Source: a candidate division CSSED10-310 bacterium (GTDB lineage: Bacteria > CSSED10-310 > JAFGDC01). Taken from it: a DNA stretch of 11,443 nt. Position 1 is the first letter of the stretch; each line of letters begins with the position of its first letter. The stretch covers positions 1 to 11,443 of the forward strand of contig JAFGDC010000355.1 of assembly GCA_016932295.1 (NCBI GenBank), given 5' to 3'. Below the pieces are notes generated by a model. It searched no databases. It saw only the letters and a list, made by a program, of their open reading frames with translations, and had not been told where the DNA came from. Made by a program: the position numbers and the translations under genes. Below, piece after piece: positions 1-5,776 of the stretch.

Positions 1-576
1 ATAGAGCGGTTCTCTCATGCATACGCTACGGCCCACTACCCGACCCGGAATCCGGCCATCGTCACTCGACTAGATCGCCTGGATCAGGTCCTTTCGCATC
101 TCACGCCGCCGGTCACGGGGTATGGCTACGCCGAACTCGGCGTGGTGAAATTCGGCCTGGGCGGAACACCCTTCGACCAGTTGGAGATTCGGGCACGTAT
201 AACCGATGATCCCTGTTTCGGTCCTGACGATATTACGCTCGAGTTCGGGCGGACCTTCCACTTCGCGGGACAACCGGAAGCGTCTTTTTTCAAGGCCGGG
301 AAGGCCACCTTCCGCAACTCCGGCACATCGCCGAAAGCAGCCGGGTATCACAATCTCGATGTGATCTCCTTCTCCAGCCTGTACAATCGCTTCGGCCGGG
401 GCACACGCGATGGCATCCCCATTCTTCACCCTTATTCCCGCCGGGAGCTGCAAGACCTTTTGAGGACCGGGGAGTCATTGACCAACCAGCGAATCGAGGC
501 GCTTCTCACGACCCTGGCAATCGAACGGGCCGAATTTACCAATCGGTGGGTGCGAACGCATCTGCGTGGTGAGTGA
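1..576 (+). CDS. C-terminal part of an unrecognised protein (partial)
   Basis: The frame is open from the first base of the window to a TGA at 574-576, so about 191 residues are visible and the true start probably lies to the left. A GTG at 142 could start a shorter 144-residue protein, but the 47 codons before it are also open and read like protein, so a 5'-truncated gene is preferred. I do not recognise the family. The visible part has no clear signal peptide or membrane segment. It has a mixed aromatic/glycine central region containing LEFGRTFHFAG and DVISFSSLYNRFGRGTRDG, and ends in charged, probably helical sequence (RIEALLTTLAIERAEFTNRW). The stop is 6 bp before the next ATG, so the two genes are probably co-transcribed. 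An antisense ORF over 70-453 also looks fairly protein-like, but the tight spacing to the next plus-strand gene supports this strand. Its function cannot be stated. Confidence 0.6.
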   Translation: MERFSHAYATAHYPTRNPAIVTRLDRLDQVLSHLTPPVTGYGYAELGVVKFGLGGTPFDQLEIRARITDDPCFGPDDITLEFGRTFHFAGQPEASFFKAGKATFRNSGTSPKAAGYHNLDVISFSSLYNRFGRGTRDGIPILHPYSRRELQDLLRTGESLTNQRIEALLTTLAIERAEFTNRWVRTHLRGE

Positions 577-582
577 ACATCG

Positions 583-1131
583 ATGCTGATGACTGGCGCG
601 CCAACCGGACGAGTAATCATTCTCACCGGTTCGCAAGGCTCCGGCAAGACGACAAATGCGATGCGCCTGGCGGGAGAAGCGGCGGCACAAGGGATGCCAT
701 TTCAAGGCGTGATCTCACCGGTGGTGTACGAAGCCGGCCAGCGGATCGGCTATGATCTGGCAGACATCACCTCAGGAGAAAGAGCACCGCTGGCACGAAT
801 CGATGCAAGGGGTGTGCAGAGACAGGGGTTGTTCGTCTTTCTGCCGGAGGGGCTGGCATTGGCGGCTCGCGCATTGACCGATGCCGCCGCGCGGCTTGGA
901 GAACCAGCCCTCGTGGACGAAGTTGGTCCGCTGGAACTACGGGGACTCGGCTTCGCTCCCTGGCTGAAACGACTCGCGCTAAAAAAAGCGCCGCTGATGC
1001 TGACCGTTCGTCCCAACCTGGTGGTCGCGGTAATCAAAAGATTCAGACTGACCGGTGCAATGGTTTATGATCTGGAGGTTCGAACGCAACCGCTTCGACT
1101 GGACGATATCATGCCCCGATTTACCCGCTGA
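583..1131 (+). CDS. THEP1-type nucleoside-triphosphatase (NTPase_1 family)
   Basis: A 182-residue P-loop NTPase. What is seen: Walker A GSQGSGKTT at residues 16-24, directly after a hydrophobic strand (RVIILT), and a Walker B-like ALVDEVGPLEL at about 109-119 with the acidic pair D112/E113. The overall plan (FQGVISPVVYEAGQRIGYDL, then the DEVGPLE motif, then a TVRP strand near 141-144) fits the NTPase_1/THEP1 family. Members studied in hyperthermophiles hydrolyse ATP and GTP slowly, and their cellular role is unsettled. The protein should be cytosolic. The length matches the usual 170-190 residues. The start is ATG 583, 6 bp after the preceding stop; a second in-frame ATG lies at 589. The 3' end overlaps the convergent solute-binding-protein gene by 11 bp. 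An adenylate- or cytidylate-kinase-like role is less likely, because the DEVGPLE signature is typical of THEP1. Confidence 0.87.
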   Translation: MLMTGAPTGRVIILTGSQGSGKTTNAMRLAGEAAAQGMPFQGVISPVVYEAGQRIGYDLADITSGERAPLARIDARGVQRQGLFVFLPEGLALAARALTDAAARLGEPALVDEVGPLELRGLGFAPWLKRLALKKAPLMLTVRPNLVVAVIKRFRLTGAMVYDLEVRTQPLRLDDIMPRFTR

Positions 1132-2299
1132 CCGGCATCTCCGGTTCAGGCACTCTTTCGGTTTTCTTGCGGGGAACGAAATTGCCGTCGGCATCGATCT
1201 CATAGACGGTGTACAATACACCCTCGCGATCTCCCTTTTCATCGAAGCCCAGGACCGGTCCGGTGATGCCGTCCATACCCTCCCAGTTGTTTTTAAGGTA
1301 CGCCGCGACCACCGTGGGATCATCGCTGCCGGTTGCGGTGATCCCGGCCTTGATGCTGTGCAACGCATCGACTGCCATCAACGGCCAGATACTCATGATG
1401 GGTTCCGATTTGTTTTCCAGGTACTTTCTTAAAAAACTCGTGGTTTGTTCGAAGGGCAGGTCCTCCGGGAACGGTTCACTCACCACCAAACAACCCCGCG
1501 CTGCCTCCATGCCGGCCAATTCAACGAGTTCCGGTGAATTGCAGGCATTGGGCATGATGACCTGTATATCCATCTGGGCGGCTTTGACCGCGACGAGCAA
1601 CCGGGCGGCCGGTTGATACGTTCCAGCGAAAAACAGGCTGGTGGCTCCGGCAGCCTTGACCTCATCCAACAGGGTGGAATAGTTATCCAATTCCGGGCGC
1701 AGCACGCCGGTTGCCACAACCTCCCCTTCAGCAGCCTGAAATTCCTCCTGGATCAGTCGTGCCAGTTCTCCGCCGTAAACCGTATCCTCATTGAGGATTG
1801 CCAGGCGGGTTGCTTTCAGATTTTCAGCCAGCCAACCCGCGATGAATTGCGACTGGTTCCGATTGGTGAAACACATCCTGAAAAACAGCGGATATCCTTT
1901 TTCTGAGAGTTTCGTGGCGGTGCTCGAAGGAGTGATCTGCAGCACATTGTTGAGATTGAAAACTTCCGCCGCCGCCTCTGTGCAGTCCGAGCTGAAACTG
2001 CCTATGACGAACTTCACGCCCAGGTTCACCAGCTCCCTGGCATTATCGACGGCATCGGTCGGCGAGCCGGTGTCGTCCATGACATAGAGTTCCACAGGAT
2101 GATTCAGGAGACCGTCTTCCATGAGATTCGTTCGACGCACCATCATGGAGACCGCTTTATCGATGGCGTTGCCATAGTATTCGAACTGCCCGGAAGTGGG
2201 AGTCATCAAACCGATCTTGAATGGGGTTGATTCATTATGACAGGACACCAACCACAACACACAAAAAATCGCGATCGCCACAAGCGCCACCCGCATCAT
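1121..2299 (-). CDS. LivK-like ABC transporter substrate-binding lipoprotein (Peripla_BP_6)
   Basis: Extracytoplasmic receptor of the branched-chain amino acid/amide ABC transporter type. The N-terminus is a lipoprotein signal: a hydrophobic stretch ending in LVSC, so Cys20 would be lipidated and the protein anchored to a membrane. The mature part begins FKIGLMTPTSGQFEYYGNAI, the classic first strand of the family. It continues with VIGSFSSDCTEAAAEVF and ITPSSTATKLSEKGYP (the ligand-contact Ser/Thr region), an AILNEDTVYGGELARLIQEEF second-lobe strand, and ends near 392 residues, the normal length. The frame extends 59 codons upstream, but that extension is a translated tandem repeat, and the signal peptide plus a GGGAGG site (2304-2309) place the start at ATG 2299 or the adjacent ATG 2296. 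The second has the better spacing (7 nt). No permease or ATPase gene is adjacent, so it may be an orphan receptor or sensory binding protein; its ligand cannot be told from sequence. Confidence 0.9.
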   Translation of the reverse strand: MMRVALVAIAIFCVLWLVSCHNESTPFKIGLMTPTSGQFEYYGNAIDKAVSMMVRRTNLMEDGLLNHPVELYVMDDTGSPTDAVDNARELVNLGVKFVIGSFSSDCTEAAAEVFNLNNVLQITPSSTATKLSEKGYPLFFRMCFTNRNQSQFIAGWLAENLKATRLAILNEDTVYGGELARLIQEEFQAAEGEVVATGVLRPELDNYSTLLDEVKAAGATSLFFAGTYQPAARLLVAVKAAQMDIQVIMPNACNSPELVELAGMEAARGCLVVSEPFPEDLPFEQTTSFLRKYLENKSEPIMSIWPLMAVDALHSIKAGITATGSDDPTVVAAYLKNNWEGMDGITGPVLGFDEKGDREGVLYTVYEIDADGNFVPRKKTERVPEPEMPVSG

Positions 2300-2310
2300 A
2301 TTGCCTCCCT
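2300..2310 (-). promoter_or_regulatory. Ribosome binding site of the LivK-like gene
   Basis: On the minus strand AAAGGGAGGCAAT runs into ATGATG. GGGAGG (2304-2309) is 4 nt from the first ATG and 7 nt from the second. With the lipobox, this decides the start against the longer open frame that reaches back to 2476. Confidence 0.75.
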
Positions 2311-2317
2311 TTGCCAT

Positions 2318-2383
2318 CTTCCGAACAGCTTCCGAACATCTTCCGAACATCTTCCGAACATCTTCCGAACATCTTCCGAACCA
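2318..2383 (-). repeat. Six tandem copies of an 11-bp unit upstream of the LivK-like gene
   Basis: Read on the minus strand, the unit is ATGTTCGGAAG. Copies lie at 2373-2383, 2362-2372, 2351-2361, 2340-2350, 2329-2339 and 2318-2328. The four inner copies are identical, the outermost has two mismatches (TGG for ATG) and the gene-proximal copy has one (CTG). The array ends 18 bp before the ATG at 2299, next to the ribosome binding site. The 11-bp period is close to one helical turn. Because 11 is not a multiple of 3, a frame crossing the array repeats every 33 bp as MFGRCSEDVRK, which explains the artificial N-terminal extension. It could be an operator array, a leader element or a slippage-prone tract. 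Confidence 0.9.
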
Positions 2384-2548
2384 TCCCTTCGATCTTGAAA
2401 GGCGACTGCGGCTTCCCCTTACGGAACTCGCCGCTACCATCACGCCGGCGCCAAACCAGAACCAAGCCGGAACCACATTAAAACCATGCCCGTGATTCCT
2501 CCGATGATTCCGACATAATTCGGTTCCAGATGATCACCGCACACCACC

Positions 2549-2577
2549 ATGTTACGCATGTACGGCTGTTTCATCAA
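2549..2577 (-). promoter_or_regulatory. Candidate sigma-70 promoter for the LivK-like gene
   Basis: On the minus strand TTGATG (2572-2577) and TAACAT (2549-2554) are separated by exactly 17 nt. Each matches its consensus at 4 of 6 positions. Transcription from here would give a leader of roughly 240 nt that includes the whole 11-bp repeat array. The match is modest, and such pairs also arise by chance. Confidence 0.3.
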
Positions 2578-2675
2578 CAGGTGAAGTGTTGAAGATCCGT
2601 GCACATGCTGTCCGAAACACCATAAGGGATAGGTGGGGCAAATGTGTTTCCACACGCGAGCCAGCCGGCGGCCAT
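2574..2675 (-). CDS. Possible 33-residue small protein with three cysteines
   Basis: An ATG at 2673-2675 is preceded by GGAGG (2684-2688) at an 8-nt spacing, one of the better ribosome binding sites in the window. It opens a 33-codon frame ending in TGA at 2574-2576. The peptide starts MAAGWLACGNTF and ends LQHFTC, with Cys at residues 8, 25 and 33. It begins about 40 bp after the stop of the coiled-coil gene on the same strand, so it could be the last gene of the kinase operon. It resembles no family I know. It has no clear membrane segment and may be a chance ORF; the main support is the ribosome binding site. Confidence 0.22.
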   Translation of the reverse strand: MAAGWLACGNTFAPPIPYGVSDSMCTDLQHFTC

Positions 2676-2716
2676 GGGTTGTACCTCCAGGCAGGACCCG
2701 GCTTCACAATAATCAT

Positions 2717-3412
2717 TCACGACCGCGCGCTGTCGAGGGTGCGCAGCGCCACCGCCACCTGGTCGATGATACGGGACTGGTCGTCGGCAGGGTCCGCCAG
2801 GAGGGGCAGCACGCCATGACGCCCGGCGATGAGCGCCAGCTCCTGTTCCGCCTTTGCCATGTCACCTATCCTGCGCAGCTCTTCCCTGACTTCCGTTATG
2901 ACAGCGCCGATGCGGTTGTGATCCAGGAGGTACGCCGCCCGGTTTTTCTCCATCAAGCGTCGGGCGGCCAGCGCTTCCTCCCGTATCTCGGCCAAGCCGG
3001 CACGGGCCTGAAGCAGCCGCTCGTCGGTCCTGGCCAGACATCTATCCAGAAATTCCATTTCCTCGTCCATTACCTGGAGCCGGCGGCGAAGCTTGTAGTA
3101 GGAATCGATCTTGATCGAATCGCGTCGAAAGAGGGCGAGCGCGGCCTGCACCCGGCCGTCAGCCTGAAGTTGCAGCAATTCGTCACTCGATCTTCGCCCA
3201 TCATCGACGGTCTCGACAGTGAGACGAAGTCGGTGTCGGGAACGGTTCAATTGCGCCTTTCTGACCGTTATCCGCCGCCGGTAATCAACCAGTTCGTGGA
3301 TCAGTCCCTCGATGCTGGAGCTTGGTTCGAGACCATCGATGGCTCTCTGCTGTAAACCGTCCAGGGCCTGCTCGAGAATATCCAGCCAGGACCGTTCCTG
3401 TGAGTCTTTCAT
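2717..3412 (-). CDS. Charged coiled-coil protein of unknown function
   Basis: About 231 residues, almost entirely predicted helix and rich in Arg, Glu, Leu and Gln. Long heptad-like stretches are visible, for example SYYKLRRRLQVMDEEMEFLDRCLARTDERLLQARAGLAEIREE and later ITEVREELRRIGDMAKAEQELALI. There is no signal peptide, membrane span or catalytic motif, so it is probably a cytosolic structural or scaffold protein. The ATG at 3412 is chosen, 7 bp after the kinase stop. A GTG at 3436 would add 8 residues and overlap the kinase by 17 bp; neither has a strong ribosome binding site and translational coupling is likely. It follows the PfkB kinase in one operon. The helical content recalls PspA/IM30 or Zn-ribbon-associated coiled-coil proteins, but I cannot assign either family. 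The gene is confident; the function is not. Confidence 0.75.
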   Translation of the reverse strand: MKDSQERSWLDILEQALDGLQQRAIDGLEPSSSIEGLIHELVDYRRRITVRKAQLNRSRHRLRLTVETVDDGRRSSDELLQLQADGRVQAALALFRRDSIKIDSYYKLRRRLQVMDEEMEFLDRCLARTDERLLQARAGLAEIREEALAARRLMEKNRAAYLLDHNRIGAVITEVREELRRIGDMAKAEQELALIAGRHGVLPLLADPADDQSRIIDQVAVALRTLDSARS

Positions 3413-3419
3413 GGAAGTC

Positions 3420-4334
3420 TCAGATCTCCAGTTCACCCAGCGCGCTTACCGCCCGCAGCGGTTCGAACCTGTCCCTGATCTTGTCGATGGTGAGGTTGGC
3501 GAGGTTCTCGACACTGAAGCATTGAACATTGTACGAAGCCACGATGGTGCCGATGGCCAGGGCTTGCTTCATCGCATCGAAGTCGATCCTGTCGAGGCGG
3601 GCGAGGGTGGCCATGAACCCACCGGCGAAGGAGTCCCCCGCTCCGGTGGTATCGACGACGTCACGCAGGGGAAAGGCGGGTGTATGGAACACCCGGTCAC
3701 CACGCACGAGGGTTGCGCCGTGGCTCCCCTGCTTGACCACAACAGCCGTGAGCCCCCATGACAGCACGAGATCAGCCGCCCTCAGAAGATTGTCTGTCCG
3801 GGTCAGGCTGCGGAGTTCCGCATCGTTGATGAACAGCATGTCCACTCCCCGAATGGTACGTTCCAGGCTCTCCCTCTTGCCGTCTATCCAAAAGTTCATG
3901 GTATCGCACGCAGTCAATCGCGGATTCTCTATCTGGGACACCACCTGGTGCTGCAAATCGGGATCGATGTTCGCCAGAAACACGTAATCCGAATTTGTAT
4001 AGGAAGGCGGCAGTACCGGATTGAATCGTTCGAACACATTCAGCCGGGTGGCGTGGGTTATGGCCTGGTTAAAATCGGGGGTATACTCCCCCACCCATCG
4101 AAAGGTTTCCCCCGGCTCTATGGTCAAGCCCTCCACGCCGATACTCCGGCTGCGAAGCAATTGGATGTCGCTGGTTTTGAAATCCTCACCCACCACCGCC
4201 ACCAGTTTCACATCGGTCAAGGTACTGGCGGCAAGAGAGAAATACACCGCGGAACCACCCAGCACCTCATCCACCGACATTGTCTCAGTTTTTATCGAAT
4301 CGTATGCAACCGAACCAACCACCAGCAAACTCAT
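3420..4334 (-). CDS. PfkB-family carbohydrate (or nucleoside) kinase
   Basis: A 304-residue ribokinase-like kinase that should transfer the ATP gamma-phosphate to a sugar or nucleoside hydroxyl in the cytosol. Visible motifs: the N-terminal strand SLLVVGSVAYDS, the PfkB signature-1 region LGGSAVYFSLAAS at about 25-37, VAVVGEDF near 46-52, and signature 2 DTTGAGDSFAGGF at 228-240. In the latter, GAGD forms the anion hole and Asp234 should be the catalytic base. The length is normal. The start is ATG 4334, 9 codons inside the longest frame, because AAGGAGGGG (4337-4345) lies just before it. The sequence around ETFRWVGEY and ACDTMNFWIDGKRE recalls a subfamily I remember from Geobacter-like bacteria, sometimes found near methylthioadenosine phosphorylase; this is recollection only. 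The substrate is unknown. It is the first gene of an operon with the coiled-coil protein. Confidence 0.92.
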   Translation of the reverse strand: MSLLVVGSVAYDSIKTETMSVDEVLGGSAVYFSLAASTLTDVKLVAVVGEDFKTSDIQLLRSRSIGVEGLTIEPGETFRWVGEYTPDFNQAITHATRLNVFERFNPVLPPSYTNSDYVFLANIDPDLQHQVVSQIENPRLTACDTMNFWIDGKRESLERTIRGVDMLFINDAELRSLTRTDNLLRAADLVLSWGLTAVVVKQGSHGATLVRGDRVFHTPAFPLRDVVDTTGAGDSFAGGFMATLARLDRIDFDAMKQALAIGTIVASYNVQCFSVENLANLTIDKIRDRFEPLRAVSALGELEI

Positions 4335-4453
4335 CGCCCCTCCTTGCAAGGACATCTCCATACTTGTGACAGCCTACTCACCTGTTCCGTCAAAACCTCA
4401 CCATGAATACCGTTCCCCGCCCGGCAATGCAAGTGCCACGGCGCGGGCAGCCG

Positions 4454-4475
4454 CCGGGCCGAAATCACGGCCCGG
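4454..4475 (-). terminator. GC-rich hairpin, possible terminator
   Basis: Perfect 7-bp arms CCGGGCC (4454-4460) and GGCCCGG (4469-4475) enclose an 8-nt loop. On the minus strand it holds the TGA of the 4465-4812 ORF inside the loop and could end that transcript or the upstream SPFH operon before the kinase promoter. No U-tract follows on either strand, so an intrinsic terminator of the usual kind is not established. Confidence 0.35.
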
Positions 4476-4812
4476 TTTCCACTCGATTCAAGAAGTCGGG
4501 CATCTGCTTCCGCCGGGCGAAGTGACGGTCGGCTTCCAGTAAGCCCACCTTGGCGCATCGATCAGATCCGGCCATGCGTAATCCCACTCCCTGAATTCCC
4601 CTGGCAATGCTGACGGCGAAGCGGCGGTCGGCGCGCACCTGTTTTTTGAGGGCGCTTTCATCGCCTTGCCGGATACGCCGGGCAGGAGACAGTTCACCCT
4701 CCGGAACCAGGATCAGATACCACCCGATCTCGTTCAGACACTTCCGTACCGAATTATCATGGTACCGATCACCGGAACATTTCCATGCCGTTAACCGCCG
4801 CCTACCGGACAA
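4465..4812 (-). CDS. Doubtful basic hypothetical protein or gene remnant
   Basis: An open frame of up to 115 codons ending in TGA at 4465-4467. The C-terminal 70 or so residues (from about SALKKQVRADRRFAVSIARG to FLNRVETGP) have GC-rich third positions and a regular charged/aliphatic pattern like the real genes here. The N-terminal part is poor: the only start for the full frame is TTG 4812 without a ribosome binding site, and the first in-frame ATG is an internal Met that would leave a very short protein. This suggests either a decayed gene that lost its 5' end, an unusual start, or a chance ORF. It is basic and has no recognised motif. It lies downstream of the HspR-like gene on the same strand, with 56 bp between them. 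Confidence 0.33.
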   Translation of the reverse strand: MSGRRRLTAWKCSGDRYHDNSVRKCLNEIGWYLILVPEGELSPARRIRQGDESALKKQVRADRRFAVSIARGIQGVGLRMAGSDRCAKVGLLEADRHFARRKQMPDFLNRVETGP

Positions 4813-4868
4813 AGCGGACCGGCACGCTCCATCGCCCTTACCGGCATGTGATCACGACACTCTTTCGC

Positions 4869-5345
4869 TTAATCAACTGCGGCGGAATCGCCGTCAACCT
4901 CCGGTGCTGTCTCGTCTTCTTCCGGTGGCGCTTCATCTCGACCCACCAGCACCAAATCACGGTGCGGCGATCTGATCAGGGCGGCATCGAACCTGGCGCC
5001 GAGACTGCTGTCCGCGCTCGTCAGTTCATCTCGGATGAAATCGATGAGCTTCCTGAATTCGTGATGCAGGGCCTCCATTCGTTCGCGGAGGCGAAGCACG
5101 ACATCAATGCCGGCCAGATTGACCCCCATGTCGCGGGTCAAATTGAGCACCACCTGGAGACGATCGAGGTCCTCTTGTGAATATTGCCTGGTATTACCCT
5201 GGGAACGCTTGGGGTGGATCAGGCCTTCCCGTTCATACAGGCGGAGCGTCTGCGGATGCACGTCAAACATTTCTGCGACTATGCTGATGGTATAGAGAGG
5301 CGTATCGCGGGATACCGCGGCATCCTCGTCGCGCTTACTCACCAT
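4869..5345 (-). CDS. HspR-like MerR-family transcriptional regulator
   Basis: A 158-residue DNA-binding protein. Residues 17-55 (LYTISIVAEMFDVHPQTLRLYEREGLIHPKRSQGNTRQYS) form the MerR winged-helix head, and the following RLQVVLNLTRDMGVNLAGIDVVLRLRERM is the signature of the HspR branch. HspR represses dnaK/clpB-type chaperone operons by binding HAIR inverted repeats (CTTGAGT-N7-ACTCAAG) and uses DnaK as co-repressor. The C-terminal tail from about 137 is strongly acidic and probably disordered. There is no cysteine-rich metal-sensing loop, which argues against a metal- or redox-type MerR. The ATG at 5345 overlaps the end of yjbQ by 11 bp, so translation is probably coupled. No chaperone gene and no clear HAIR site are in the window, so its targets lie elsewhere or differ from the classic ones. 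Confidence 0.85.
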   Translation of the reverse strand: MVSKRDEDAAVSRDTPLYTISIVAEMFDVHPQTLRLYEREGLIHPKRSQGNTRQYSQEDLDRLQVVLNLTRDMGVNLAGIDVVLRLRERMEALHHEFRKLIDFIRDELTSADSSLGARFDAALIRSPHRDLVLVGRDEAPPEEDETAPEVDGDSAAVD

Positions 5346-5754
5346 GGACCTGAATCATCACCCGGCGTTCCCGTGGCCGGTTATCGAAATCGATGAGTAT
5401 GATCTGTTGCCAGGTGCCAAGAGCCAACCGACCGGCGGTGAAGGGCACGGTGAGGGAAGGACCGAGCAGTGCTGCCCGGACATGGGAGAAACCGTTGCCG
5501 TCCATCCATTTCCGGTCGTGGCTATAGGCATGGTCCTGGGGAACCAACCGCTCGATGGCTGCCGCCAGGTCCTCCAGAGCGCCGGCCTCGTATTCGATGG
5601 TGGTAACCGCCGCGGTGGAACCGGGCACGAACACCGTCACGCTGCCGGTGCGAAAACCGCTATTCCCCATCGCCGCGACCACCGTTCCGGTGAGATCCTT
5701 CATATCGCAGAATCCCTTGGTCTGAATGGATACATCCAGGGTGATGATGGGCAT
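5335..5754 (-). CDS. yjbQ: YjbQ / UPF0047 family protein
   Basis: A 139-residue single-domain protein of the YjbQ family, annotated in many genomes as 'secondary thiamine-phosphate synthase enzyme' because E. coli YjbQ can weakly replace ThiE. Family features are all present: TGTVVAAMGNSGFRTGSVTVFVPGSTAAVTTIEYE (about 22-56), HAYSHDRKWMDGNGFSHVRAALLGPS with the conserved His and Asp residues (75-100), and GRLALGTWQQIILIDFDNRPRERRVMIQVHGE at the C-terminus. The length is normal. The start is ATG 5754 rather than the preceding TTG 5757, because GGAGGAG lies just upstream. It sits 22 bp after the SPFH gene and overlaps the HspR-like gene. Its physiological role is not settled in any organism I know. 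Confidence 0.93.
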   Translation of the reverse strand: MPIITLDVSIQTKGFCDMKDLTGTVVAAMGNSGFRTGSVTVFVPGSTAAVTTIEYEAGALEDLAAAIERLVPQDHAYSHDRKWMDGNGFSHVRAALLGPSLTVPFTAGRLALGTWQQIILIDFDNRPRERRVMIQVHGE

Positions 5755-5776
5755 CAACGCCTCCTCCGAGACAAAT

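Larger units (their letters stand above)
2384..2716. other. Spacer between the coiled-coil gene and the LivK-like gene
   Basis: About 330 bp with no recognised gene. On the minus strand it holds a 33-codon ORF with a good ribosome binding site (2574-2675), an overlapping frame (2440-2655) encoding a possible hydrophobic segment, and a sigma-70-like promoter candidate (2549-2577). I see no strong U-tailed terminator after the coiled-coil gene and no riboswitch consensus that I know. Confidence 0.6.
4335..4868. other. Spacer between the HspR-like gene and the kinase gene
   Basis: About 530 bp. It contains one doubtful minus-strand ORF (4465-4812) and a GC-rich inverted repeat (4454-4475). A TTGACG at 4388-4393 (minus) could be a -35 element for the kinase, but no convincing -10 lies at the right distance. 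I recognise no tRNA, RNase P RNA, tmRNA, SRP RNA or riboswitch here. Confidence 0.5.

Noticed and set aside
70..453. Antisense ORF of 127 codons over the first gene, fairly protein-like
   Set aside because: It lies wholly inside the plus-strand frame that runs to 576 and is tightly spaced to the THEP1 gene; GC-rich antisense frames often look coding.
976..991. GCGCT-A6-AGCGC hairpin resembling a terminator in the NTPase gene
   Set aside because: It is inside a conserved coding region (LALKKAP), has only a 5-bp stem and no U-tract after it.
2300..2476. N-terminal extension of the LivK-like protein to 2476
   Set aside because: It is mostly the translated 11-bp repeat, and it would bury the lipoprotein signal about 60 residues inside the protein. 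The ribosome binding site at 2304-2309 supports the shorter start.
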